From: Sediminibacterium sp. UBA657
GTDB taxonomy: Bacteria; Bacteroidota; Bacteroidia; Chitinophagales; Chitinophagaceae
Direction: 5' to 3'
NCBI GenBank assembly: GCA_002299885.1
Contig: DBOB01000029.1
Coordinates: 11,294 to 75,293, forward strand
DNA length: 64,000 nt
The notes under the pieces were generated by a model that saw nothing but the letters and a program-made list of their open reading frames with translations, was not told the origin of the DNA and made no database searches. Both the position numbers and the translations under genes were made by a program. The number at the start of each line of letters is the position of its first letter. Position 1 is the first letter of the stretch. Positions 17,589 to 26,253 of the stretch are shown piece after piece.

Positions 17589-18536
17589 TTATTTCTTAAT
17601 CTTTGGCTTTCTTTTCTTATCGTAACTATCATTAAAATAACAGGTCATATTTCTATGATTACCGCAATTTCCATCTTCCTTAATTTTAATTACATTTCCT
17701 GTGATCGTAAATTGAATGGTACAAGGATCACCTTTTTCAGAAAAAGTGGCTTGATTTTTATTAAAATTCAATAAACCTTTAAGTTCACCCACACATGTGC
17801 CATCTTTCTTTTCAAAATGCAAGAAAAATTGGTATTTATTGGCATTTCCAAAATCTCTTAATGAAATAAAATTCTTTTTATCTCTAGCATAGTCGCCACT
17901 AAATGTATTGAGTGTTGGCAATGTATCTATTGGATTTAGAATGGCTTTTTGTGCTGGCTTTACATTGGCATCTATATAAATTAATCTGAATCCTTGTTCG
18001 GTATAGGCCCATCCTTTTTTTTCATTGCTTAGTCCAAGTTCAGGATCTAATTTATTTTCTTCAACTAAAAATGTAGGTTCTTTATTGATCAATAATGTTT
18101 TACCATAAAACTGTGAACCCTTGTGTATAAGATCAAATTGTGTTAAAATTTTATAACCTAAGAAAACATTTTTCTTACTAAAAGTGATCACAGATATTAT
18201 TTGGTTCCTAGCATCTTTATGATTTAATAATAAATAATATTCTGTTTCTTTTTCAATTTTCCCAACTGGGAAAAGAGATGCATTTTTAAGTTCCTTGGGA
18301 ACAATGTCATCCACTACAGAATCGGGTAAAAATTGCTCCAATGCTTTTCTGCCAATTTCTAAAGTATCAGTGTAGGATGTTAAATTGGTATCATTGATTC
18401 GGATGGGCAACTCAATATTTTTGAATGCAGCATTAAAATCATTTATTTTCAGAGGGGTATCCCCAGACAGATCTGTTTTTGTTTCAGCACACCCAATCAA
18501 TGCCAATAAGATCAAAAGATTGCTTAGATAGCGCAT
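17589..18536 (-). CDS. Hypothetical lipoprotein
   Basis: I do not recognise this 315-residue protein. It begins with a lipoprotein signal (MRYLSNLLILLALIGC, lipobox LIGC, Cys16), so it should be anchored in the inner or outer membrane facing the periplasm. The mature part is rich in beta-strand-like segments and Lys/Asn. A C-terminal portion (about 215-300) holds four Cys residues spaced as two pairs, possibly disulfides in an oxidising compartment. It ends with a basic tail (KKRKPKIKK). It is upstream of the phosphorylase-like gene on the same strand (109 nt gap) and divergent from the Nramp gene. Confidence 0.7.
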   Translation of the reverse strand: MRYLSNLLILLALIGCAETKTDLSGDTPLKINDFNAAFKNIELPIRINDTNLTSYTDTLEIGRKALEQFLPDSVVDDIVPKELKNASLFPVGKIEKETEYYLLLNHKDARNQIISVITFSKKNVFLGYKILTQFDLIHKGSQFYGKTLLINKEPTFLVEENKLDPELGLSNEKKGWAYTEQGFRLIYIDANVKPAQKAILNPIDTLPTLNTFSGDYARDKKNFISLRDFGNANKYQFFLHFEKKDGTCVGELKGLLNFNKNQATFSEKGDPCTIQFTITGNVIKIKEDGNCGNHRNMTCYFNDSYDKKRKPKIKK

Positions 18537-18612
18537 GGCACTCTATTTTTTGCTAAAATAGGCAACAAAATGCCTTTCACAAAGGGTTTATAGTTAAATT
18601 TACAATTCAATT

Positions 18613-20484
18613 ATGTTTCATAAATCCTTAGATCAACTTCACGAATCAGTTCCAGTACAAAATAAAACTGGATGGAGACGATTATTTGCCTTTATTGGGC
18701 CAGCTTATCTGGTTAGTGTAGGTTATATGGATCCTGGAAACTGGGCAACAGATTTACAGGGTGGTGCTGCTTTTGGATTTCAATTAATTTGGATTTTACT
18801 ACTAAGTAATATCATGGCGATTTTACTTCAAAGTCTGAGTGCAAGATTAGGCATAGTGAGGCGTTTAGATTTGGCACAAGTGAATAGAGAGACCTATCCC
18901 AAATTTGTCAATTTCTGTTTATACCTTTTAGCAGAGTTAGCAATTGCAGCTACCGATTTAGCTGAGGTGCTGGGGATGGCAATTGGTATTAAATTATTAA
19001 CAGGCTTGCCTTTAATGTATGGTACGATCATTACTGTTACAGATACTTTTTTATTCATGCTATTACAACGTTATGGTATGCGTAAAATGGAGGCATTTAT
19101 TTTTGTTTTAGTAGCCACTATTGGTGGTAGTTTCCTTGCCGAAATGATTATTGCTAAACCAGATTTAGCGAGCGCCGCAAAGGGTTTAGTGCCTTCTGCA
19201 TTATCACCTGGGGCTTTGTATATTGCTGTAGGTATGATTGGGGCTACCGTGATGCCACATAATTTATACTTGCACTCTGCATTGGTTCAAACTAGAAAAA
19301 TTGAAAGGACGAGCTCTGGGATTAAAAAGTCACTTTTTTATAATTTTATTGATAGTGCGGTCGCATTAAATGCAGCATTTTTTGTGAATGCAGCGATTTT
19401 GATTTTAGCAGCGACTGCGTTTTATCAAACAGGCAATCAATCTGTCGCTAAGATAGAAGATGCGCATGCATTATTGGCGCCTTTATTGGGCTCAAAACTC
19501 GCACCTATCTTATTTGCAGTCGCATTAATTGCTGCTGGTCAAAGTTCAACAGTCACGGGTACATTATCTGGTCAAATTGTAATGGAAGGATATTTAAATC
19601 TGAGGTTAAACCCTTGGATCAGAAGACTGCTTACTAGACTTGTAGCCATTGTGCCTGCAGTCTTGGTGATTGGCCTCATGGGAGAGGGCAGGGTGGATGA
19701 ATTACTAATTTTTAGCCAAGTTATTTTAAGTCTCCAATTAGGTTTTGCTGTGATTCCATTGATCCATTTTGTAAGTGATAAAAATACGATGGGTGAATTT
19801 GCAATCAAGTCTTGGGTTAAAATTTTAGCATGGATTGTTGCAAGTATTTTAGTGTATTTGAATGCTAATTTAGTATTTGATTTTGCCAAAGCTTTTTTAA
19901 TAGGGCCAACCTCTATTTTAATCAAGATCTCACTCATTTTATTGATTCTTTTCTTTTTCTTTTTGCTATTGTATATCATCATTTTTCCAATCATACAATC
20001 AAAGAAAAAACAAGAACGAACTGCATTGCATGGTGCAGCGGTTGAATTAGATTGGACGAAAGCCGCTCCAATAGACCGTATTGCGATTGCGGTTGACTTT
20101 AGTGCTGGAGACGCCAATTTAATAAAATCCGCTATAGCACAAGCCCATACAGGAACAGAATTGATTTTGATTCATGTGGTAGAAAGTGTAACGGCTAGTT
20201 ATTTTGAAGAAATAAGTGACGACGAGGAATCTAGAAAGGATAGAGAAAGACTTGCTCAATATGCCGCAACATTAAGTCAAAATGGCTATAAGGTTAATTT
20301 TGTATTGGGCTATAAAAATAGGGTTAAAGAGATTGTGCGTATTGTTAATTTAACTGATGCACAGTTATTAGTGATGGGTGCGCATCATCACTATGGTTGG
20401 AAGGATTATTTCTTTGGAGAGACGATAGAATCAGTGCGGCATAAAGTAAAGATTCCAGTGTTAATTGTGCAACAAACGGCATAA
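18613..20484 (+). CDS. Nramp-family Mn2+/divalent metal transporter fused to a universal stress protein domain
   Basis: The 623-residue protein would import Mn2+ or Fe2+ with protons across the inner membrane. Residues about 20-455 carry about 11 membrane helices with Nramp signatures: GYMDPGNWATDLQGG (metal-binding DPGN in helix 1) and GATVMPHNLYLHSALVQ (MPH in helix 6). After a cytoplasmic Lys-rich link comes a universal stress protein domain (about 485-621). It begins IDRIAIAVDFS and holds HVVES and LLVMGAHHHYGWKDYFFG, with the ATP-binding-type glycine-rich region near VMGAHHHYG altered from the G-2x-G-9x-G pattern. The fusion suggests cytoplasmic regulation of transport. The window shows no MntR site or neighbouring metal gene. 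Confidence 0.88.
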   Translation: MFHKSLDQLHESVPVQNKTGWRRLFAFIGPAYLVSVGYMDPGNWATDLQGGAAFGFQLIWILLLSNIMAILLQSLSARLGIVRRLDLAQVNRETYPKFVNFCLYLLAELAIAATDLAEVLGMAIGIKLLTGLPLMYGTIITVTDTFLFMLLQRYGMRKMEAFIFVLVATIGGSFLAEMIIAKPDLASAAKGLVPSALSPGALYIAVGMIGATVMPHNLYLHSALVQTRKIERTSSGIKKSLFYNFIDSAVALNAAFFVNAAILILAATAFYQTGNQSVAKIEDAHALLAPLLGSKLAPILFAVALIAAGQSSTVTGTLSGQIVMEGYLNLRLNPWIRRLLTRLVAIVPAVLVIGLMGEGRVDELLIFSQVILSLQLGFAVIPLIHFVSDKNTMGEFAIKSWVKILAWIVASILVYLNANLVFDFAKAFLIGPTSILIKISLILLILFFFFLLLYIIIFPIIQSKKKQERTALHGAAVELDWTKAAPIDRIAIAVDFSAGDANLIKSAIAQAHTGTELILIHVVESVTASYFEEISDDEESRKDRERLAQYAATLSQNGYKVNFVLGYKNRVKEIVRIVNLTDAQLLVMGAHHHYGWKDYFFGETIESVRHKVKIPVLIVQQTA

Positions 20485-20513
20485 TAATCTGAGCACTATT
20501 TAGTTACATTTTG

Positions 20514-20521
20514 TACATTTG
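20514..20521 (+). promoter_or_regulatory. Candidate -7 element for icd
   Basis: TACATTTG fits TAnnTTTG and lies 19 nt before the icd ATG. A matching -33 TTG at normal spacing is not apparent. Confidence 0.42.
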
Positions 20522-20540
20522 CAGATAAATTTTTTAAAAT

Positions 20541-21770
20541 ATGGGAGCAAAAATTAAAGTAGCCAATCCAGTGGTAGAATTGGATGGAGATGAAATGACA
20601 AGAATCATTTGGAAATTCATAAAGGATAAATTGATTTTACCTTATTTAGAATTAGATATTAAGTATTATGATTTGGGTATGGAGCATCGTGATGCAACCA
20701 ATGACCAGGTGACGATTGATGCAGCCAATGCAATCAAACAATACGGTGTTGGTATCAAATGTGCTACTATCACACCTGATGAACAAAGAGTAGAAGAATT
20801 TAAGTTAAAACAAATGTGGAAGAGTCCTAATGGGACCATCCGTAATATTTTAGATGGTACCGTTTTTCGTGAGCCAATTGTTTGTTCTAATGTGCCTCGT
20901 TTAGTGCCAAACTGGACTGCGCCAATTTGTATTGGGCGTCATGCATTCGGAGACCAATACCGTGCAACAGACTTTGTTACAAAAGGTAAAGGAAAATTAA
21001 CTGTAAAGTTTGAAGGCGAAGACGGCACGGTGCAAGAGTTTGAAGTATTTAATTTTAAAGGGGATGGTGTGGCTTTGGCCATGTACAATACAGATGAAAG
21101 TATCTATGGATTTGCTAGAGCTTGTTTCAATCAAGCATTAGCAAAAAAATGGCCTTTGTATTTGTCTACAAAAAATACCATCTTAAAAAAATATGATGGC
21201 CGTTTCAAAGATATTTTTGAAGATGTGTATCAAAATGAATTTGTTACAAAATATAAAGATGCAGGTATTACTTATGAGCATCGTTTGATTGATGATATGG
21301 TTGCAAGTGCTTTAAAGTGGAATGGTAATTTTGTTTGGGCTTGTAAGAACTATGATGGGGATGTTCAGTCTGATACAGTAGCACAAGGCTTTGGCTCATT
21401 GGGTTTAATGACATCTACTTTAATTACACCCGATGGTAAAGTGATGGAAGCAGAAGCAGCACATGGCACTGTAACACGTCATTTCCGTGAGCACCAAAAA
21501 GGGAACAGAACTTCTACCAATCCAATTGCATCTATTTTTGCATGGACAAGAGGCTTAGAGTTTAGAGGTCAATTGGATAATAACCAAGAATTAATTCGTT
21601 TCTCTAAAGCATTAGAGGAAGTTTGTGTTGAAACAGTGGAGTCTGGAATTATGACAAAAGATTTAGCCGTTTGTGTGCACGGAAATAAAGTGAAGCACGG
21701 GGAACACTATGTATACACAGAAGAATTCTTAGATGCACTGGATAGCAATTTGCAAAAAAGATTGGCTTAA
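20541..21770 (+). CDS. icd: NADP-dependent isocitrate dehydrogenase (homodimeric, eukaryote-like type)
   Basis: This TCA-cycle enzyme oxidatively decarboxylates isocitrate to 2-oxoglutarate with NADP+. At 409 residues it aligns by motif with the eukaryotic IDH1/IDH2-like branch: ELDGDEMTRIIW at the N-terminus, the substrate-site SPNGTIRN, GRHAFGDQYRATD, a metal-binding Asp in LIDDMVA, and the NADP-site segment HGTVTRHFREHQKG. This differs from E. coli-type icd. Bacteroidota commonly carry this type. It is monocistronic, with a strong terminator 51 nt downstream. Confidence 0.95.
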   Translation: MGAKIKVANPVVELDGDEMTRIIWKFIKDKLILPYLELDIKYYDLGMEHRDATNDQVTIDAANAIKQYGVGIKCATITPDEQRVEEFKLKQMWKSPNGTIRNILDGTVFREPIVCSNVPRLVPNWTAPICIGRHAFGDQYRATDFVTKGKGKLTVKFEGEDGTVQEFEVFNFKGDGVALAMYNTDESIYGFARACFNQALAKKWPLYLSTKNTILKKYDGRFKDIFEDVYQNEFVTKYKDAGITYEHRLIDDMVASALKWNGNFVWACKNYDGDVQSDTVAQGFGSLGLMTSTLITPDGKVMEAEAAHGTVTRHFREHQKGNRTSTNPIASIFAWTRGLEFRGQLDNNQELIRFSKALEEVCVETVESGIMTKDLAVCVHGNKVKHGEHYVYTEEFLDALDSNLQKRLA

Positions 21771-21821
21771 TTCATTATTAAATTGTTTGACTTTATCGTC
21801 AACTTTTTTGCTGGACAAGAT

Positions 21822-21858
21822 AAAAAAATAGCCACTCATTTGAGTGGCTATTTTTTTT
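21822..21858. terminator. Bidirectional terminator after icd
   Basis: TAGCCACTCA and TGAGTGGCTA form a perfect 10-bp stem with a 2-nt nominal loop, flanked by seven A on the left and eight T on the right. It ends icd on the plus strand and the small Cys-rich gene on the minus strand. Confidence 0.88.
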
Positions 21859-21900
21859 GACCATATAATCTGGTCTAAATTATTTACTAGGATGAGAAGA

Positions 21901-22077
21901 CTATCCTTTCTTTTTCATTTCCTTACACTTACCATCTTTCATACAGTTTTTATCACATTTGTGTGCTTTTGCTTCTTTCTTACAGTCTTTGCAATCTTTC
22001 TTACCACAATTTGCAGAGGCAGTGTTTGCAGCTAATAATAATACAGAAGCAAATAATACAGTAGCTAATTTTTTCAT
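21901..22077 (-). CDS. Small exported Cys-rich protein (58 aa)
   Basis: I found this short gene by reading the minus strand; a terminator lies just downstream. It encodes 58 residues. The signal peptide is MKKLATVLFASVLLLAANTA followed by SA, with cleavage likely after residue 22. The mature peptide is about 36 residues, starts NCGKKDCKDCKKE, and contains six cysteines (24, 29, 32, 41, 45, 50) and fourteen lysines. Codon use matches its neighbours. The spacing C-x4-C-x2-C-x8-C-x3-C-x4-C suggests metal binding or disulfides. Function is unknown. Confidence 0.78.
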   Translation of the reverse strand: MKKLATVLFASVLLLAANTASANCGKKDCKDCKKEAKAHKCDKNCMKDGKCKEMKKKG

Positions 22078-22220
22078 GATCTTATGTTTATATTTTTATT
22101 GGATTTAAATGCTAATGCAATTTACACAATCAATTAGATATTGATGATCCTTTTAGTATGATTTTACTCATTTTTCTGTTAAATCTCTGGAAAGGTCTAA
22201 TAAATGGCTGTTAAAAACGG

Positions 22221-23870
22221 CTATTTCAATACTTCTAATATAGGTTTTCCAATAGCACCGCTTGGCATCTGAATACCTAAAAGGGTGGTGACTGTTGGCG
22301 CAATATCAGTCATATAGTTCACCGAATTCACTTGCCCTTTTTTGATACCATTACCATACCATAATAATGGAATATGTGCGTCATAATTATAGAAAACACC
22401 ATGGTTTGTTCCAGTGGCATAACCATCCATATAACCCGATTTAGTCACAATGAACAAGTCGCCACTTCTTTGAGGCGTATAGCCATTGACAATTCGCTCT
22501 CTTAGTTCTGCTGGCAAAGGTGCTTCGGCTGCTTCACGAGACTCTATAACTTGCAAAATTCCTGGCTTTTGCTCAATATAATCACGAACAATTTTAACAA
22601 GGTCATCTTGATCCACCTTAAGGCTATCCATTAAAGGATGGTTGAAATGAATATTGTATTCATTGATCGCAGAAATTAATCTATCGCTCAAGCCTTGCTT
22701 TAATAACAATTGTCCTAATTCTTTTTTAATGCCTGATTCACTAATCAAGCCGCCTGGAATTTTATGTTTTTTAGAAAAATCAGGAATATTGGCTACAGCA
22801 TGGTCTGCTGTTAAAAAAACAGTGTAATTATTTTTTCCAACTTGTTGATCTAAACTTGCAAATAGTTGAGCGATGACTGCATCAAGCTTGATATAGCCGT
22901 CCAAGGTTTCCCAAGAATTTGGACCAAATGAATGACCAATATAATCTGGAGAAGAAAAACTGATTGCCAATAAATCTGTGATATCATCCTTTCCTAATTG
23001 TTCACTCACCAAGGCCTTTTCTGCCATTTCTGCAACAATACTGTTACCGTATGGAGTAGAGGAGATTTTGCCATAGTCCTTGCCAATAAATTGATTCAAG
23101 GTATAAGGGAAACCTTTTTGTTCGGCACCTAAAGGGGTAGATTCATAGGCGTTGACATCTCCATCACAATTTGCTTCGTAGACAGACTTTGCTAAACTCA
23201 AGTTCCAACCCTTTGCGTATAAACTGTCTACTCTGTGCTGGCCATTGAATTCAGTTACCCATTTTGGCAAGCTTTTTCCATAATAAGTTGAGCTGATAAA
23301 ATTTCCCGATTTGCTATCATACCAAAAAGCCCCATCGGCACTATGACCAGCAGGGATGATGGCGCCTCTATCTTTAATGGAGATACCAAATACTTTACTT
23401 TTAAAATTATTAGCCAATTTAATCTCATCTCCAAGTGTTGTCGTCCAAACATTGACTGGACTCATTTTTCCCGCGGAACTGCCTTCCACACCAACAGATA
23501 CTACGGTTGGGTCTTCAACACAATAGACCGTCCTTTGTTGATAGTTATCGTACCATTGGTTTCCAGCAATGCCATGGATTGCTGGCGTTGATCCGGTATA
23601 AACGGCAGCATGTCCACAAGCAGTTACAGTGGGTACATAAGGAATGAAGTTATTATTACAACTAGCGCCTTCATTTACAAAGCGCATAAATCCTTGTTGT
23701 GAGGTGAAATGGGATTTAAATTGATTGATATAATCCCAGCGCATTTGATCAATCACAATACCAACAATCAGTTTAGGCTTACTAGAGGTATTTGATTGGA
23801 TTGATTTTGGGGCCTGTGCGTTGCTTACAAAAGACAGGAGCAAAAAGCATAAAATGGAGTAAATACGCAT
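22221..23870 (-). CDS. PafA-like secreted alkaline phosphatase
   Basis: The 549-residue protein belongs to the alkaline phosphatase superfamily, closest by motif to Flavobacterium/Elizabethkingia PafA. That enzyme is a periplasmic monoesterase releasing phosphate from organic esters, including phosphate-limited conditions. I use the ATG at 23870 because a GTG two codons upstream precedes it. MRIYSILCFLLLSFVSNAQ is a signal peptide. Active-site equivalents are visible: metal Asp in VGIVIDQMRWDY, nucleophile Thr83 in VPTVTACGHA, Asn104 in GNQWYD, and Lys166/Arg168 in SIKDRGA. Zn ligands are in SFSSPDYIGHSFGP and TADHAVA. It is divergent from the oxoamine synthase. Confidence 0.88.
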   Translation of the reverse strand: MRIYSILCFLLLSFVSNAQAPKSIQSNTSSKPKLIVGIVIDQMRWDYINQFKSHFTSQQGFMRFVNEGASCNNNFIPYVPTVTACGHAAVYTGSTPAIHGIAGNQWYDNYQQRTVYCVEDPTVVSVGVEGSSAGKMSPVNVWTTTLGDEIKLANNFKSKVFGISIKDRGAIIPAGHSADGAFWYDSKSGNFISSTYYGKSLPKWVTEFNGQHRVDSLYAKGWNLSLAKSVYEANCDGDVNAYESTPLGAEQKGFPYTLNQFIGKDYGKISSTPYGNSIVAEMAEKALVSEQLGKDDITDLLAISFSSPDYIGHSFGPNSWETLDGYIKLDAVIAQLFASLDQQVGKNNYTVFLTADHAVANIPDFSKKHKIPGGLISESGIKKELGQLLLKQGLSDRLISAINEYNIHFNHPLMDSLKVDQDDLVKIVRDYIEQKPGILQVIESREAAEAPLPAELRERIVNGYTPQRSGDLFIVTKSGYMDGYATGTNHGVFYNYDAHIPLLWYGNGIKKGQVNSVNYMTDIAPTVTTLLGIQMPSGAIGKPILEVLK

Positions 23871-23933
23871 GTTCACATGATTTTAGGACTGCAAATTACG
23901 TATAATTATAGGCTCAATAAGCGAAATAATTAT

Positions 23934-23941
23934 TAAATTTG
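23934..23941 (+). promoter_or_regulatory. Candidate -7 element for the oxoamine synthase gene
   Basis: TAAATTTG matches TAnnTTTG and ends 19 nt before the ATG at 23961. No TTG is found at the usual -33 spacing. Confidence 0.42.
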
Positions 23942-23960
23942 TGGCTATAATTACAAACCT

Positions 23961-25217
23961 ATGGCAGATATATTTGAAAGATTGATTAAAAACTACGGAC
24001 CACTTGGTCAACACCGTGAAAGAGCGCATGGTTATTTTGCATTTCCTAAACTAGAGGGTGAGATTGGTTCTAAAATGAAATTTAGAGGTCAAGAAATGAT
24101 TGTTTGGAGTCTAAATAATTATTTAGGTCTAGCCAATCATCCAGAAGTGCGTAAGGCAGATGCAGACGGATCTGCTCAATATGGTTTAGCCTTGCCAATG
24201 GGTGCAAGAATGATGAGTGGAAATAGTGACTTACACGAACAATTAGAAAAAGAATTAGCTGAATTTGTGCATAAGGAAGATTCAATCCTAATGAACTATG
24301 GATATCAAGGAATCATGAGTGCGATTGATTCTATCTGTGGTCGACATGATGTTGTGGTATATGATGCGGAATGTCATGCTTGTATTATTGATGCATTAAG
24401 AATGATTCCAGGACACCGATTTGTTTTTAAACACAACGATGTAGAAGATTGTGAGAAACAATTACATAGAGCACAAGCATTGGTAGACAAACAACAATCA
24501 GGTGGTATATTAGTCATTACAGAAGGTGTATTTGGAATGGCGGGAGATCAAGGTTGTGTCAAGGAGATAGCTACTTTGAAAAAGAAAGTACCATTCCGTT
24601 TATTGGTAGACGATGCACATGGATTTGGCACATTAGGCGAAACAGGTGCAGGTGCTGGAGAGGCACAAGGCTGTCAGGATGAGATTGATTTATACTTCTC
24701 TACATTTGCTAAAAGTATGGCATCGATTGGTGCGTTTATGGCGGGGCCAAAAAATATCATTGATTATATCCGTTATAATATTCGTTCGCAGATTTTTGCA
24801 AAAAGTTTACCAATGCCATATGTGGTAGGTAACTTAAAGCGTTTAGAATTGTTAAGATCAAAGCCAGAATTAAAAGCAAATTTGTGGAGGAATGCATTGG
24901 CTTTACAAAATGGATTGAAGGAAAGAGGGTTTGATATTGGTAAAACAGATTCTGTTGTGACACCAGTATACATGAAAGGTGGAGTAGAAGAAGCGACTGC
25001 CATGGTGATGGACATTAGAGAAAATTATAAAATTTTCTGTTCTATTGTGGTCTATCCTGTAATTCCAAAAGGACATATCATTTACAGATTGATTCCTACT
25101 GCTGTGCATACACAGGAGGAGATTGATTTAACTTTAAAAGCATTTAGTGAGACCAAGGCGAAATTGGATGCAGGTGCTTATAAAGTGGCTGAGATACCAG
25201 ATATGGCTAATAAATAA
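23961..25217 (+). CDS. Alpha-oxoamine synthase, probable serine palmitoyltransferase (or cysteate acyltransferase)
   Basis: The 418-residue PLP enzyme condenses an acyl thioester with an amino acid. Serine gives 3-ketosphinganine, the entry to sphingolipids made by Bacteroidota; cysteate gives the sulfonolipid precursor. Features are MIVWSLNNYLGLANHPEV near the N-terminus, GARMMSGNSDLHEQLE, the PLP-stacking His in YDAECHACIIDA, VDDAHGFGTLGE, and the PLP lysine in STFAKSMASIGAF. TFAKS differs from the TFSKA typical of glycine C-acetyltransferase, favouring the lipid branch. A C-terminal extension (about 400-418) is longer than usual. Which amino acid is used cannot be read from sequence by eye. 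Confidence 0.82.
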   Translation: MADIFERLIKNYGPLGQHRERAHGYFAFPKLEGEIGSKMKFRGQEMIVWSLNNYLGLANHPEVRKADADGSAQYGLALPMGARMMSGNSDLHEQLEKELAEFVHKEDSILMNYGYQGIMSAIDSICGRHDVVVYDAECHACIIDALRMIPGHRFVFKHNDVEDCEKQLHRAQALVDKQQSGGILVITEGVFGMAGDQGCVKEIATLKKKVPFRLLVDDAHGFGTLGETGAGAGEAQGCQDEIDLYFSTFAKSMASIGAFMAGPKNIIDYIRYNIRSQIFAKSLPMPYVVGNLKRLELLRSKPELKANLWRNALALQNGLKERGFDIGKTDSVVTPVYMKGGVEEATAMVMDIRENYKIFCSIVVYPVIPKGHIIYRLIPTAVHTQEEIDLTLKAFSETKAKLDAGAYKVAEIPDMANK

Positions 25218-25254
25218 AATTGGTCTAATTTAAAATTGAAACAATTTGAATATA

Positions 25255-25288
25255 AAATGAGTCTCCCAAAAAGAGGCTCATTTTTTTT
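25255..25288. terminator. Terminator between the oxoamine synthase and yihY-type genes
   Basis: ATGAGTCTC (25257-25265) pairs with GAGGCTCAT (25273-25281) with one G-T pair and is followed by eight T on the plus strand. On the minus strand the flanking A-rich side gives only a weak tail. Confidence 0.78.
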
Positions 25289-26222
25289 AGTTAAAGTAGT
25301 CTACCTGGTCTTGTTCTTTTTTGAGTATTTCAATACTTACATTCAATTCAAATCCAATTAATAAAATAAGTGCATTGATATAGATCAATGTCATGACTAC
25401 AAGTACGGTTCCTATTGAACCATAAATTTTACTATAGCTTCCAAAATTATTAACCCAGTAAGAGAAGCCTAAGGTGGTTACCAACATTAATGTAGTGGAC
25501 AAAATGGCTCCAGGAGAAAGTAGGGCCCATTTTTCTTTTACATGTGGTGCATACTTATAAATAAAGGCATTGCCATAAAATAAAAGCAAAACAATGATGC
25601 CCCATCGAATGCTGTTCCAGTATGGTAAAATTGTTTTTCGTTTGATATCAAATAGCTCTCTCAATAGTGTTGTTAACTGATCCTGCCCAATCAATACCAA
25701 TAAGCTTGCAAAAACAAGTAACATTAAAATCAATGTTAAACGAAGGGCCCTCATTCTTTGATGCAGAAAGAAGGGCTTGTTTTGCATAATGGATTTATCA
25801 AAACTTCTAATGATACCAGTCATTGCATTAGAAGCATAAAATAACAATAACAGAAAACCGAAGGAGAATATACCAACGTGTTGGCTCAATAGGTCATTGA
25901 TAATGTCTAAAATGAATCGATAGGTACTTGAATTAGGTGAGATGTCTTTAAATATCGAAAGTATCTGCTTTTTAATTTTTAAACTTTTGGGGAAATAGGG
26001 GATGATCGAAAATAAAAATAAGAATCCAGCAGGCAATGCCATAATCAAATTAAAGGAGATGGCAGATGCGCGATCATAGAGCCCAATTGTATTTAATTGT
26101 TTAAATAAGAACTGAATCACTTGAAATAAGTTCACTTCCTGGAATCCAGGAATGACAATACGCTTCGCTTTCTGCTTTGCAAACTGCAAGAATATTTGAA
26201 GGTATTGAACTATTTTTTTCAA
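25287..26222 (-). CDS. YihY/UPF0761 family membrane protein
   Basis: This 311-residue inner-membrane protein has about six predicted helices (about 55-75, 105-130, 148-170, 195-215, 228-250 and 262-290). It carries family features such as LYDRASAISFNLIMALP near residue 48 and YGSIGTVLVVMTLIYINA at the last helix. Older work called the family RNase BN, but that assignment is not accepted and the role is unknown to me. The start is a TTG; no ATG lies upstream in frame before the mltG end. It follows mltG by 31 nt. Confidence 0.85.
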   Translation of the reverse strand: MKKIVQYLQIFLQFAKQKAKRIVIPGFQEVNLFQVIQFLFKQLNTIGLYDRASAISFNLIMALPAGFLFLFSIIPYFPKSLKIKKQILSIFKDISPNSSTYRFILDIINDLLSQHVGIFSFGFLLLLFYASNAMTGIIRSFDKSIMQNKPFFLHQRMRALRLTLILMLLVFASLLVLIGQDQLTTLLRELFDIKRKTILPYWNSIRWGIIVLLLFYGNAFIYKYAPHVKEKWALLSPGAILSTTLMLVTTLGFSYWVNNFGSYSKIYGSIGTVLVVMTLIYINALILLIGFELNVSIEILKKEQDQVDYFN

Positions 26223-26253
26223 GTAATTGTGGGGGTATTTAAGATTGAATAAA

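Noticed and set aside
19572..20117. 181-codon minus-strand frame opposite the Nramp gene
   Set aside because: Antisense to the last helices and linker of a well-supported transporter; no start context or domain.
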